Below are positions 11,905 to 25,560 of a stretch of 64,000 nucleotides of DNA, one piece after another (position 1 is the stretch's first letter; each line of letters begins with the position of its first letter). The stretch is from Lepidurus packardi. Taxonomy: Eukaryota > Arthropoda > Branchiopoda > Notostraca > Triopsidae. The notes below the pieces were generated by a model. That model did not search any database, was not told the origin of the DNA, and worked only from the letters and a program-made list of their open reading frames with translations. The position numbers and the translations under genes are program-made. The DNA is taken from positions 9,672,001-9,736,000 of the forward strand of contig JAKZAN010000004.1 of NCBI GenBank assembly GCA_023053545.1, given 5' to 3'.

Positions 11905-14900
11905 GAGTTATAACAGACGTTGAGATAAATCTCGGAGTCAAAACGTGGAATCGTCAAGACCGTTTCCCGTACACAAAAAAAAGAAAAAAAACTTTAAAAA
12001 AGTAAAAAAAAGGGCTCTTGGCGCCGCTCTGACCCAAACAATTTGACGCTGTTGCATACTTATGTTTTTCCCCGTTAAGTTGGGGAATATACATATACAT
12101 AGACGCACTCGAAGAGATGGAGAAAAAAGAAGGAAAAGAAAAGAGAGGACTCGGAACGGCGACAAGGTTTGAAGTAAATCTAGCGAAAACGACATGACCT
12201 ACCCGGTTCTGCTCTCCCGCCACTGAACGGTACGTTTCGCTTGGCATGGGCTTGATGAATGTCGCCGCGGTGTCACCTAAAACGACATGAACCAGCGCCA
12301 GGAACCAGTACTACAAGCCCTCTCGGATTTCACAGCCCCAGCGCCCTTGACCACTTTGAAAATTCCCTCCAAGATCGTTAACAGCAAGCAAAAAAATGGT
12401 GTAAATTTCCCAGTTTGCGGAAAACGCCTCCGCTGGTAACTTCCTGGCTCCCTGAATTTGATCCGGGAACTCCTCAAAACTGGCCTTGAGAACCTACAAC
12501 TATTGTTCAAAAAGAATATGCAAGAGAAATTAAAGCGAGGAAGTTATAGCTTTTTTTTGTTGGGGGAAAGTTTTCCCTAACAAAAGATTGTATGATCTTC
12601 TCTTATTTTCCTTTCACCAGTTTTGAGTGGTATAGGATTCACAGTTTAACATTGAGGGTAAGGGGGAAACAGGACTAGATTTCAGATAATATTTGTTCAT
12701 CTCGGTTCGTTGTCTATGCAAATGAGCTGGGCTAACCTCACGCTCACGCTCCTTGACCAAACGCGAGGCGCCTGGTCAGCAGGCTTGTTATTTTCCCTGG
12801 CGCAGGTATATAACCTTTTGGGCTTTTTGGTGTGTGCCTTTGCGTGGTTAACGAGACAGATTTTCTTTTTATTTATTTATTTTCTTTCCTAAGAAACCTG
12901 AAATTAAACAAAAAGATGAAGGGAAAAAAGAGTTTTGTGTTAATACGGTATATACCTGTTGGGCCATGCCAACTGCTGATTGCTCTCGTCGGTTCCTTCC
13001 TGGGAACCCAGGCCCAAATTGGTCACTGATGAACCATGAAATCGCGTAACCAACAACGTGTGGCATATCGAATCACCTCATTGGCAAATCCGTCTGCTTT
13101 CCCAATCATTCTTGCCTGGTTTTTAAGCGTTAATGTTAAAACGAGACGTGGTACCTTGCAGGGAAAAAGATGCTTACAATATGAATCATCATATATGGCA
13201 CACTGTATAAGTAAAGCGTTTTTACCTAATCAGTTTTTCACCGCGTTTTCGTTTCAAGAGCTCCCAAAAGGGATACTTTTGCATCACACTTGTCTTACGG
13301 GCTCTGAGGGCTGACGCGCTTTTTTAACCTTCGAAGGACATAAAAACGAGGGTTTATGACCCGTACACGAGCTTTTGTTTCATGTGTTCGGAATACTGAA
13401 TGCGAATCGATGACAAGAGAGATTTAAATGTATTTACATGTGTGTTCAGTAAAAACAAAATATTAAATATAAGACGAGCGAGCTTCAGTTGCTTGGTGCT
13501 ACTTCCGCTGGACATTAGATGGCGTTGCTAGTAATGAAAACTGGTTTTAGGCCAGACAAGCGAGAGTGCTCGCCTCCCTGCGCGCTGACGCAGCACGGGG
13601 TAAAGGGGGGTTGAACAGAGAACGTTTTTAGTGTGTATAATTCCGTCTGCATGGTGTGTTGTGACGAGTAATTCCCAGTATTTTTTTATTGGTTTCAGTG
13701 GCTGTATTTCGAACTTTTAAGAAACTGTTGAACGATAACTTTTTTATTAATTGTCCTGTGGAACTTGTGAGTTGTTCGTGAATAAAAAGCGATGAAAAAT
13801 TAGACGTCAAATGAAGGGTGTCTAAAGCCGAAAGCTCGGCGAATACCGAAACAGTTCGCTTTGGATTAACTTGAACAATGTATTTCCAACCTCGCATTGA
13901 ATTACCAGCTGCAGTTTCATTGTTGGGCAAAGGGGTAAGTAGGTCAAGCCAGTGGAAAATCGGAGGAAAAGAACAATCGAAGTTTTGTAAGCGGTAATGC
14001 TCAACGCCGTGACTTTACTTAATAAAAAGCGAACTTTTTTCTGTTTCTTTTTTTTTTTTTTACTGTAGAAGTTGGCACATTATAAAAAAGCGTGAGCAAA
14101 TCCAAGGACTTTGGTGCCTTTCTACTTCTTACAGAGCTTTTCATTATCCCAGTGCAATATTTGAAGATAAAAACGAAGGCACGGAGATAAGATATACCCA
14201 GGAATTGCAACGAAAACGAATGCGCAGGCGTAAAATCAACCCTTGTACTAGAGCACAAGACATGGCTGGTCTACAAACGCCAACCTAATCGATTCAGGTC
14301 TCTGGCACAGGCCTATAGGGTCACGGGGTTGTTATATCAACCAAGTAAAAAAGCCAAGAAAACCAACTTTCCTTTGTCCAAAAATGAGCGTTTTCTGGGC
14401 GTTTTCGAATTTCCTCAAGGATTCTGTGTTTGCGAATGAGAGTAAATAAACGCTGAATATTCTGGGTTGGGATGCTGTGATGCGTCATATGTGATCACAG
14501 CTGCATAGCTAATGAGTTTGAGTCCAACTCGTCCACCCACAGTAACCAGCACACCTATATTCGTTTAGCTAGAAAATGTGGTATACTTTCTATTTTTTTA
14601 AGGGGAGGAGATACTTACGCAAATTAGTCCACAGAGGAGTGGGAAGACAGGAAATTGGTTTTTAACTAAAAATTTTTTTTCCCAATATGTTTTTTTCCCC
14701 TAAGGTTTTTACCAGGTTTCTACGTGCGTACCGTCACTTGACACGGATTAGGGGGTCCAAAGTAACAAATATTAGTCAAGAGTTATGTTTACTTACCGTG
14801 GCCAGTTCCGCATCCCCTTCAGGTCACGTGACGTACATCGCACTTCCGGTTGCGGAACTGGAAAGAGGAGTTGATACAAAACGTACTGACGGGTCCTCTC

Positions 14901-17148
14901 CCGGATATCAACTTTCCGAGTATTTTGCACCTATACCAAGACTTTACGGAACATAAAAACGTTTTAAAAAATAAAAAGGTGAAATGAAATGAAATCCAGG
15001 GAAGTAGGAGATTAGCTGACGTTACACAGGTGCTAAAAGTCGCCGACCTCAGCAAGGATGTAGTGGGAAAAGAGGGAGAGAGAGAGACAGACAGTTTCAT
15101 GGGCCAACGTCCAAAAACAATCACGTGAAAAGGTTCTAAGCTTGTCTTAATTCTTAATCTGCTTATGCTTACATTTTTCAAAACTTTGCTCAAAATAGAC
15201 CCAAGGAGTTTTTTCTTTTTTTTAAAAAAAAAAAGTAACCCAGACAAAAGCAGTATTCAGCTCCGAGCAGTATCAACTAGATCATAAGAAAAATTGCGAG
15301 AACCGGAAGTGTGATGATCATTGATCTTGATGAATCATGGATGCTGAGGAGGGAGTAGTACGGTTTTCATTTGCGTTTTGGTTGCCTTTCTGCTTTATGA
15401 CCCATCTCGTTTGGTCAAGGGAGGAGGGGTGTGGGGGTCAAGTCGGAAGTAATTCGTGGAAGGAGATTTGACCCCCTTGTCCCCCCTCCCCCTCATATCT
15501 GCCATGCATGACAAAGACCATCTGGCTGGTGATAGGTTTTCGGGTACGAGTGTGAAAAATACGTCCACTACAGAGCAATCACCTTGTTTAAACGCAACAT
15601 ATTTTGAGGTTTTGTGAGTCTCAAGAAAATTTCCTCTTTTTTTAAAAAATAATAATTCGTATTGTCTTTTTCGTGTTGTAGTTGGGAAAGTGGGAATTGG
15701 GAATCGGGAAAGAAAAAGTAAAAACCACCGTTATGACGTAGCGGTATCTTATTTCTGTGGCCAGTCACCTGGAACTGAAATTCGCATAATCGACCGTATT
15801 ACTTTTTTATTATTTTTTTTTTTAAGAAATAAAATAAACTTGGACGCTCTCATTCCGGACGGTTTTCAGACTCCCATAGGGCTTCTGCGGGTGGCTTAAC
15901 TGGTTTCTCAACTACAAGACGTTCCTGGAATCCTAGACAATCGTGGAACATCGTATTTTCGGCGGCTTTTTTAAAAGCAACTTGAAAAAGACTCGGTTTG
16001 TTCCTGATTATGGACTCGATTTCCCCTCCTTTATTACCTTATTTAATCTTGCCTTGGAAGCGTCGTGTTGAGAATGGAGAATTACAGCACTGTTGCAATG
16101 TTACACTGTTACAGCAGGGCAATTGACTTAAAGCGAGTCTATGGGATGATCCTGTTGTAGCTGGACGAGCGGGGAATTTGAGGTGTAATAATGATGCGGT
16201 ACGGAGCATGGCAAAGGTTTCTTTTTTTGGGTGGAAAAGTGGCAAGTTTAAGGAAATTGTGGGGTTTCGGTAATGGAAAAGCGTTGGATTTGGGTTAGGG
16301 GGATTTAAGAGAGAAGTGTTAAAACGTAAAAAAAAAAAAAATTTGAAAATGATGGTGACTTGATGATCATGAAGAGCCCCGTTTAACCCTCACCTTTGCG
16401 AACAAGCCCGGCGGTAAATTAAGGTGGGCCAAAGGGAGACAATAGGTCGTAAATTGAGGAGTTAAGAGAACGTTGTGAAGTCCAGTGCTGTTTTCATTGG
16501 GACATTCCTAAACTTGAGCTACAGAAACCCCTGCTGTTTTTTTGCTTGGCGCTTTATTAGCGAAAAAAGAATAGGAGAAAAACCCGCCATTTTTACCCGA
16601 TTAATTATTCCTAGCTTCTTTTTCCATGCTCCAAAAGAAGGAATAATACATCACGTTTCATTTTATTTTTTCTAGTAATATTTTTCGTAATTCTTATCCA
16701 TGGCAGTAGATGACGCTAATTGTGATCACGGGTTATTAGAATAAGCGGCTTTATGGAATCAAACTTTAAAGGACCGATTCAAATTGATAAAATTCATAGC
16801 ATTTTAATCGGTTATTAGAATCACACGTTGGGATATTAGAATCGATTTCAAAAGAATCTTCACAGTACAGTAACGAAACTACAGACATGATTGCTACATG
16901 GACTTTGCGTATTGACCAATGACGTTGGTTTTACCTCGTTTTGACCAATCCTGTCATTTCCAGCCTACTACTATGCTTAGGGGAAATCTCTTCTAAACTC
17001 CCCAGTCAGTTAAATGAGCAGGGAATTCAATTTAATTGACCAGCTCCTTTAAAAATTAGAAGGGATCGTGTTGAGAACCCTACCTAAGCGTAGGAATGGG
17101 CTTCAAAGGCGCAGTATTAGTTGTGTTTTAGACGTGGGGTTATATAAA
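11905..17148. other. Gene-poor stretch, no gene recognised
   Basis: No coding exon supported over 5.2 kb. A TATA-like stretch (GGTATATAACC near 12806) is followed by nothing I can recognise. Homopolymer-rich patches occur near 14041-14062 and 15212-15232. Confidence 0.4.
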
Positions 17149-17569
17149 AATGGCGACGAACAAGAAAAGAGTTGATTTAGATGTAAAAGAGAAGTTGTGG
17201 CTGATTGAAACTTTGGACAAGTTAAATTAAGAGATTTGCCCCAAAGGGAAGCGGCCGTTAAGTTAGGAATTCCTCAATCATCTGTATCAAAATTGTTGAA
17301 AAATCGTTACGAAATAAGCAGTAGTTGGCGTAGTGAATCTAGAAAAAGGAAATTTGTGGGGAAAGTGTCAAAAAGGAGACGATGCTTTGTTTCGTTGGTT
17401 TAAAGAAGCCAGTTCGTTTCACGCGCAGCATTTTATTGCATATTTTCGGTTATTAGAAACAATATTCCCTTGGCAAACTGATCACAATAAGCGGCGTCTA
17501 CTGGATGATGCTTGGAAACTCAAATTACTGTGCGCCAAAACGCAAAAATTGCACATTTTCCGGGAATGA
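17149..17569 (+). pseudogene. Decayed pogo/Tigger-like (CENP-B-type) transposase N-terminus
   Basis: From 17149 a frame opens MATNKKRVDLDVKEKLWLIE. It is broken near 17225, and another frame continues with LPQREAAVKLGIPQSSVSKL, the pattern of a psq-type helix-turn-helix as in CENP-B and pogo/Tigger transposases. After a further shift, near 17375, comes GDDALFRWFKEAS, the typical opening of the second DNA-binding helix bundle in that family. The DDE catalytic part is missing. The reading is by motif order. At least two frameshifts and an in-frame stop make it non-functional as drawn, although an unspliced domesticated gene cannot be excluded. Confidence 0.6.
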
Positions 17570-18789
17570 AAGACAGCGAAAGAGACTGTCAAGTCTTCAA
17601 ACGGAATGAGTCACCCCTGTTTTGAAATTAGAGGAATGCGGGAACCAAAACAAGGTCACACAGGTCATGAAAATGTTTGGGGGACGCGATGATCAGGTTC
17701 CGGTAGTACCTAATTGTTTTCGCAAGGAAGAGGAACCCTTATTTGGCTTCTAGCCAACCCTCTTCTTCTAATCCTTCTAACCTCTTAGGGAACTAGACGA
17801 TAGTTGGTATTAGGGCGCAATCAGTCGCGTGCAGTCGCGGAAATGGTCTAAATCAGACATTCATATCCAATTATTATTCATTTATTTAGTACCTCCAGAG
17901 CTCCTCCAGAGTTCGTCCAGAGTTCCTCCAGATGTCGAGGCTAGACGTGAGCGAAGAAATGAGATAGCCAGCGAAAACCGTTGGGAAATTGGGAGAGGAA
18001 TAAGGGAATCAAACCCCATGCCAAGCTTTTTCGGCGACTGAATCTCTTTTTTCCTTTCAAAAACGGCGCTCTCCCGCTGACAAATGAGATTTGATGCTGT
18101 GAACGGGGCATGACCTATTCGAGAGCCTTAATTTCTGCTTTTACCCTTCCCCGATGTAGTGGGTATCCCATATAGAACGTATATTAACGGTTTGAAGGTA
18201 GCTTGGAAAATACACCTCCGGTTTTCCAAGTCCGTAATCCGTAAATCCTTATCAAAGGGACCCCCGACGTTGTAGACTATGGGACTTTGAAGGTGATCTT
18301 TTGAAGTTTGTACGAGTGTTTTGGTTCGAAGAAAACAAACCGAAATGCCAGAGCTTGGCAGGGGTTGGACGCTTTCAAAATGAACCCTAAAAGAATGTTG
18401 GGAGAAGGCGACACCCCGTCAACCAAATAGGGTGCAAAGGGTGGTCTTCTTAAAATCACTTGAATACGTCATTGGAATGTGCTTTAAGTGGCCCTTTCCG
18501 GTACAGGGCTATAGCGAGAGGACTTCCAAGCTTTTATTTTGGTCTCCAAATCAAAGTACTAGGTTTTAGCTTCATTGACAGAAAGTACATTTTCTTTCAT
18601 TATAGCTTAACTGACGATAGCAAGCTCGGATAAGTTTAGTAATTTACCTCTGATGAACTGACTAAGGAAGTTTGAGAACAATTTAGAACCTTCCCTGAAT
18701 TGACAGAAGAATGGGAAAAACCTTATAACTTAGCTTAATTAACTAAAAAAAAAAAAAAAAATCAGAAAAGCTTTTCAGTGTTAACTTAG
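17570..18789. other. No gene recognised
   Basis: About 1.2 kb without a supported feature. A run of short direct repeats (CCTCCAGAG-like, 17890-17935) is visible. Confidence 0.35.
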
Positions 18790-19830
18790 TTTACTCAAAA
18801 AAGTTAGAAAATATAGAACTGTAGAACCGTTAATTAGTTAAAAAATTAGTTTTTACTGATTTTTCTTAGTTTATTAATGTTAATTTCCTTATTTGAGTAA
18901 TGCATTGTTAACTAACTAAGAAAAATACGTTAACTAACTAAGAAAGTACGTTAATTAACTAAAAATGTACGTTAATTAACTAAGAAAATACGTTAATTAA
19001 CTAAAAAGTGACTTTGCACTGATTTTTCTAAGTTAATTAATGTAAAGTTCCATATTTCCTGACTTTTTTTAGTAAACTATATTAACGTTGAACAACTTTA
19101 CTTGTATAACTTTAACTAATTGGCTTAAAAAAGAACTTCACTTAGTTCACCCAAAAAAGTTAGAAAATATAGAACTGTAGAACCGTTAATTAATTAAAAA
19201 ATTAGTTTTTACTGATTTTTCTTAGTTTATTAATGTTAAGTTCCTTATTTGAGTAATGAATTTTTAACAAACTAAGAAAAATACGTTAACTAACTAAGAA
19301 AATACGTTAATTAACTAAGAAAGTACGTTAATTAACTAAAAAATGACTTTGCACTGATTTTTCTAAGTTAATTAATGTAAAGTTCCATATTTCCTGACTT
19401 TTTTTTAGTAAACTATATTAACGTTGAACAACTTTACTTGTATAACTTTAACTAATTGGCTTAGTTTACTTAGTTTACTTACTCACTTAGTTTACCCAAA
19501 AAAGTTAGAAAATATAGAACTGTAGAACCGTTAATTAATTAAAAAATTAGTTTTTACTGATTTTTCTTAGTTTATTAATGTAAAGTTCCTTATTTGAGTA
19601 ATGAATTGTTAACAAACTATGAAAAATACGTTAACTAACTAAAAAAGTATGTTAATTAACTAAGAAAGTACGTTAATTAAGTAAAAAGTGACTTTGCACT
19701 GATTTTTCTAAGTGAATTAATTTACAATTTTATATTTCCTGACTTTTTTTAGTAAACTATACTAACGTTGAAAACCTTTACTTGTAGAACTTTAACTAAT
19801 TGGCTTAAAAAAGAACTTACTAATTTAAGC
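18790..19830. repeat. Tandem repeat array, three units of about 350 bp with nested 20-21-bp repeats
   Basis: The block AAGTTAGAAAATATAGAACT recurs at about 18801, 19157 and 19502, giving periods of 356 and 345 bp. Each unit contains a short internal array of a roughly 20-bp motif built around ACGTTAATTAACTAAGAAA (near 18915-19010, 19270-19340 and 19625-19690) and ends with TTGGCTTAAAAAAGAAC or a variant. The DNA is very AT-rich and noncoding. It looks like a satellite-type array of limited length. Confidence 0.9.
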
Positions 19831-22800
19831 TTACTAAAAAATCTGAAGGATATTGAATTACCATGATGTACGAAACTTTGATAAGAACTTTAAATTTAGA
19901 CGGAAAGTAAAGCTTGGGTAATATTCGTAACCACGCTCTAATTCTGAATTTTCTTTTAACTGGAAGCACAATTAATATTCTGGAAGTTCCATTGCTTAAA
20001 AGATTATGAAATTCCTCGGATTGTAAATTCCTCCGAGTTTGGAATATCCAAGCAAAGGGGTAATGAAACGAAAAACAAGGAATGCGTTGGAAGCTGAAAA
20101 AATAGGTTCATTTTCCACGGAGAGTTGCTCTGCCACGTTTCCATTCTGTATGGAAGAATTTTCAGGGCCTGTGAAGCGTTTCATTTTTGATAGACGCGGG
20201 GGTTTGTAGTGGCTGCAACGATATCTAACTTTGCCTGGAACGCCTTGGCTTAGAAACTTGTTTGTCGTGGCAGCGACTTTTATTCCGCTCTAGATTTTCC
20301 CCCTCGCCTCTGTCTGCCAACGTTGGGATGCTGATAAGAGTGCGGAAATTATTACCTGGGCTTTTTGAGGTCTAACAAAATGCGGTGTTTCTTTCATGTG
20401 TGGGATGCTTGTAATGCTAAAGGATGACTTAAGGGGATTGAACGGAAAGGGCACAAGAGAACAAGAGAAAAGATGAGACTTCTAAAGCATTTAGAGCACT
20501 TGTTATCAGACGCGATCTTGGGGTGTTGAAGGAGTGGTTGGACTCTATAGTTACATTCCTTTTTCTTGCTAAGAAGTCTACATACATTCACCGACAAGTT
20601 GTTTGCTGTTCTCACGAGCTGTAAAAACGCTTCACACTTCGGAATTCCTCTTCGGACATTAGCCTAGGAGTTCTTTTATTTACCAATAAGGGCTGGGTGG
20701 ACCAACACAACACGGAATTCTATGTACTCACTGTATACTTACGCTAAAAGAAAAGACCATGGAAAAAAAAGGAACAAATGTATATATGTATACCTAACAT
20801 AAAAAGGAAGAATATAAAGGGGAACCTTTTTAAACAGTTGGTGTTTTATTACCCTGGGTAATTGTGCCCTTAAGATGTAAAGAAAAAGAAAAGTTAGTTT
20901 AGGGAGCCTGGGAATCTAATAAGGAGAATTTAAAAGAACCTTTTTTTAGTTTGACCAAGTTAATCATTTCAGAAGAACGGAGAGAGGCGGGATTTTTGAA
21001 CTCGTTTTGATAAGATGACGTGTATAGAGAGAACGCGCAATGGTTTTGACGGTTTGGGAGAAAGTGTTGTGAGATTTCGAAACTTCTAGGAATAGTATGG
21101 GCTGGGATTTCGTTTTGGATTTTTGGTTTCGGATCTTGGTTTTCCCGAAAACTTAGCATTGACAGAAAGTAACAATTGGAAGGTTATTTTTTTTATTTAA
21201 CACAGTTAAAGTTTACACTACAGTTGTACAATTGTATATTATCGCCACTGGTATATTGGATATTTGGTTTTATATTGTATATTTGGTATAGTGAACTCGT
21301 ATTGTGACAGTAATGCATGGCAGGTATAAATCTACTTAACCTGCTGATTTTAATTTTTAATGTCGGTTTCACAAATTGTTTCCATACTGTTCAAGTTATG
21401 AACATTTTCATAAATCATCTATCAAAATCTTAAGCAGAGGGGGAAAATAAAAGATTTTGTATTAGGATATCTTTAGAAAAAGTATTTTGAAATGATCTGT
21501 TTTTGTTTCTTTTAATTTCTTGTTTAAATTTGATTAAATTTCAACGAGAAATGGTATGACATCAGTGCCATCTTTCGACCAAAATATCAACTAGTTGCAG
21601 TACACCCTTGCAGTGTCCTTAAAGTTTAAACCCTTAAAAATTACTGTAATGTTACAATATTTGATATTAAAAATATAAATAATTGATGAATAAATATAAT
21701 ATAAGAATAATATAATATAAAAATAATGTAATATAATAACGTAATTCTTGTAACAGTTGTTTACAAAGCGCTATTTACAATATTTTTTTCTTGTAAGTTT
21801 ACGAATTTTTGTAATGAAGTACCTCCAATATGCCTGTTTCTATTGTCTACTTTTGAATTATAAATTGTATTGCAATTCTTGGTCAAATTTCAAATTTCAA
21901 TTCTGTATATAGTACAGTTCAATTTTCAGACACTTTTTGCCGTGAGTGGTTAACATCGGTAGGCTACCAACAAAATGAGGGTTGCGGTTATGTGACACGA
22001 CTAAGGGAAGCATTTGGCAATGTTGTAAGCTTCCGTGATTAGAGCAAGGGAGCAGTTTTATCATATCAGGTGATGCGATAATTAAATAGTGAAGCGTCTA
22101 ATGAGATTTGGCTGTTATCAGTGTTCGCCCTGCTTGTCCTTGGCGACGCATGGAAGGAAGTTTGTTTCTTATCATTAAGCTCATTTTCGTGAGAAAGTGA
22201 GCGACTTTTATCAGCAGCAAAAAGCGTTTGAAACCTCCGACTCCGAGTCATTAGCAAATAATCAGAACGAACTCTGGTGTGCATTATAATTATCATCCCT
22301 TGTTATCAGGCGAGGCTATGCCGATCCAGTCACGTTTTTAAATTTTTGAACCAAAAAAAAAACTCGTAGTGCAAGCCAAATTGGAAGTTTTTTTGAAAGG
22401 TGATTGCGTGAGAGGAAGACGTATAGCTTGTTACGGGTAGTAAAAAAGAATACTAGTTGTAAGTTATGGATTGTGATCACGGGACGTCTGCTGTCTTGCG
22501 TGTTGCCAATGGGCGTGATGATCAAGCAAGTGGTTCAATTTTTTATATTTTTTGAAAGTATTAATTTTCACTTTAAATTAGAATTGGGTATCACCTAATT
22601 TGTATTCTAATGAAGCGAAGAAGATTCTAAAGCTTGTGGTTTGTTTTTCTTTGAGCTTGGGAAAACTTTGGCAGAAATGTTTACGAGTTTGAAGGGGAAA
22701 TTGAGTTGGAAGTTGGGCCAATGGAAAGCTAAATGTTTTTGTTTATAGTTTACAAGACTCGGGGGAGATGGTTTTCCCAGCGTGGGAAAAGTTTCCCTTT

Positions 22801-25560
22801 AGGCTGAGATTTTGAAGGGAAAGCAGTTTGACAGTTTATTGATTTTGGACTGCTGTTTTCGTTTCGGCAAAATATTTATTGGCAGAAGCCTTTTTTTTCA
22901 AAAGTTTTACAAGAGAACCGGTTGTATCCGGGCCAATCGCTGGGATTCTAGCACTGAATTAGTTTTGAACCCAAACGAAAAAAAAATAAAAAATTAAAAA
23001 AAAATACCATTCCAATCCAGTCAGCTTTAATGTTCCCAAAGAAACATTCTTTCAATATTTCATTACTGACTATTTTTTTAAGATTTTTTTGAATAGCGCC
23101 AAATCAGTAAAGGAATATTTAAAGAATCTGGAACATTGGAGTGAATGACTTTGAAAGACATTGAGTAAATTGGAAAGGTATTGTGAAATCAGGATTTTGC
23201 TAAATTTGTGATTTTACCTTAACTAGCCTCGTTTTTAAATAAAAAAAAATTAAGATTATTAAAAATTTAAAGAATTAAATGTTGTCAAGTAAACCTGAAA
23301 GTTGTATGCTAATGTATGTCTCGCTATATTTAGAGCCTCGTAAAAGTTTGTCTCTTTTCGTCTTTTTCTATTTTTCTTTAGTGTTATGATAAAGATCATT
23401 CGTGTTTATTATAATGACTGGCAGTCGTTCGTTTAATCTGCAGGGAAAACAAGAATTAGCATATTTTGGTCCTTTTGCCTTCCAAGTCTTTCTCTCTTTC
23501 TCTCTCGTCATATATACATATGTGTGTGTATGCGTAGTGAAAAAAGATTCAGTAAATTTTGTGTTCTTTTTTTGGCTGGTCGTTTTCGTTTTCATGGTCA
23601 GTTGGTTTCAGTAGGGCTGTTTGAAAGTACCAAAAGATGGAGAATAGATAACTCTTTCGCCCTTATGAGCTGTTTTAAGGTTTGCTTTACAATTGATAGC
23701 CACTTTAAGATTGAGATCCTCTTTAGTTTGGCGCCAGGCCTTGCCTTATGGAGGCAGGATCAACAAGCATAAATATAAACTCGAGATAAAGCGTGGCACG
23801 TCATTTACACCTCGTCAGGAACAAATAAAAAATGGGGACTTCTAAAGAGGCTTACGGTAGGTTTAAATGCTCCTTGCTAATGAAGGTTCCAAACCGTATG
23901 CGCAAGGCCAAGTCAGACTTGAAGCGAATTAATATTTGAAGACAATAGCACAAAGAAGATAAATGGAAATTTAAAAAAAAAATCTTAGCCCAGGCTTAGT
24001 TTCTTTGCTTTTTTATTGAAAGTTAGATGATATTTGAAAACGAAAATAAAAACAATCGCTTTTCAAGCTTGAAACATGGACGTTTTTTGTACATGGACGT
24101 TTTTTTGCGGTTAGCATGGGAATTTCGAAAGAACTTTTCGAGAAAACCAATGCATTTAATGAAAGAATTCTTTGACAGCAATCTTGAGCTTTCTAACAGG
24201 TAGTGCACAACCAATGCATAGTTCGCTCCAGTGAGTAATAAGTTAGCAATATGCATATGAAGTTTGCAACTATGAGAAATGCGTTACCCAAAAATCTGTC
24301 CGTTGGGTTTGTATTAGGAGCTAACAAAAGAAAACTTTTCTTTTAGTTTGCTTTCAAATCTGACAAGCCGTTTTTGAGAAATTTTGTTCCGAAAGTTTGA
24401 CGACTTGCTTTTGGACTGCTATTGGATTGTGCTGCTACAGCAAACTGTGGTGACAAATTGAGCTTTTCAGAAGCAAAACAAACGTAGACACTTTGCCGGC
24501 AATTAGCTGTCAGTTTCTGTTCTTACATTCCTACGCAAGGCTTTCGCAAAACAAAACTTTCTATCCCAAAGAATTTAGAAGAGACATGTGAATGTAAAAT
24601 TGAAGAGGCCATGAGCTATATTGCTGTCAATACATAACAATAATAAAAAAAAAAAAATTCAATAAACATCAGTCAGCGCCATCTGTGACTCTTTCCCGTC
24701 AGGAAGCTAAGGTATGAGGGAGCCTTAAAATAAGGGAAATTGGGGAAATTTAGTTTTATTTCAAGGTTTGGATGGATCAGCAATTGAAATGAGACCTCGA
24801 CAACATAATTAAAAACTAGACTTTAAACCGGAGGAGCTTTCACGAGAGCGGTATCAATTAAAGAAATAAAAAAGGAGTATTGGTTGATTTTATAGAAGCT
24901 ATTAAAAGTGGCAGCAAGGGAATAAAAGGCTTAACTTTCAGACGCTCCCGGTCAGAATTGCAAATAACTCTTCGTTTATGACTAATACGAGAATCTTAAC
25001 CTCACACTGTATTTATATTTTCGCTTTGGCAGGTTTTGGGGTCTTTTTTGTCTCTTAGAGGGTGACATTTTGGTCCAGCTAATGACTTAAAAGCAGTCGT
25101 AAAACGTCATATATGTTATTGCTCTTATTCGGTCGGCATAATATAGAAAATCTTGTTTTTCTGCTGCTTTTCAAGTTCGGGGAACAACATACGCGGAAGA
25201 TTTCGGCTCACGAAGTGCTAATTTATAATTTCTCACGCTTGTGTTTTCCCCCCTTTGGGAATTGGTTGCAGAATGCAGAAAACCGCCAAAGTTAAGGAAA
25301 ATTCTGCGAGGAGAGCGGATGTTGGGTGTTTGGCTTGATTGAAATTGTCGAGTTTTGTGCTTGACTCAATTTTCCATTTCCTTTTCGCATCCTTGCGAGT
25401 CATGTTGGAAAGGAAATTCGAAAGTGGGGTTTGACAATTATATAAATAAATCGATGTATGAAAGTCGATTTATCTGTTGATTAGTTGACTAATTTACTAG
25501 TTAAATTGATTTATGTGCTTAGTAATGAATTGGTGTATTTTTGTCTTTTTTCCATGACAG
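19831..25560. other. Gene-poor stretch leading to the Cas gene
   Basis: No supported coding exon except that the initiating exon of Cas should lie somewhere upstream of 25561. A weak candidate is the ATG at about 25275 (MQKTAK followed by GTTAAG), but that donor is poor. Dispersed repeat pieces occur at about 21557-21610 and 24645-24732, with related copies in the Cas introns. Confidence 0.35.
24645..24732. repeat. Dispersed repeat, inverted copy at 27850-27920
   Basis: AAACATCAGTCAGCGCCATC, then CTGTGACTCTTTCC, AAGCTAA and GGGAGCCTTAAAATA here match the reverse complement of 27850-27920 inside a Cas intron. A second pair in direct orientation is found near 21557-21610 and 28110-28155 (shared ACATCA, GCCATCTTT, ATCAACTA and AGTACACC). 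Confidence 0.7.

Noticed and set aside
12800..12820. TATA-like stretch as a promoter of an unknown gene
   Set aside because: No coding exon, splice site chain or tRNA follows, and the motif is short enough to occur by chance.
18900..19700. Short regular repeats that look CRISPR-like
   Set aside because: The units are tandem without unique spacers, AT-rich, and the DNA is eukaryotic. It is a nested satellite-type array.
25275..25300. ATG with six codons as the first Cas exon
   Set aside because: The phase would fit, but the donor GTTAAG is poor and the peptide too short to judge. Kept only as a weak candidate.
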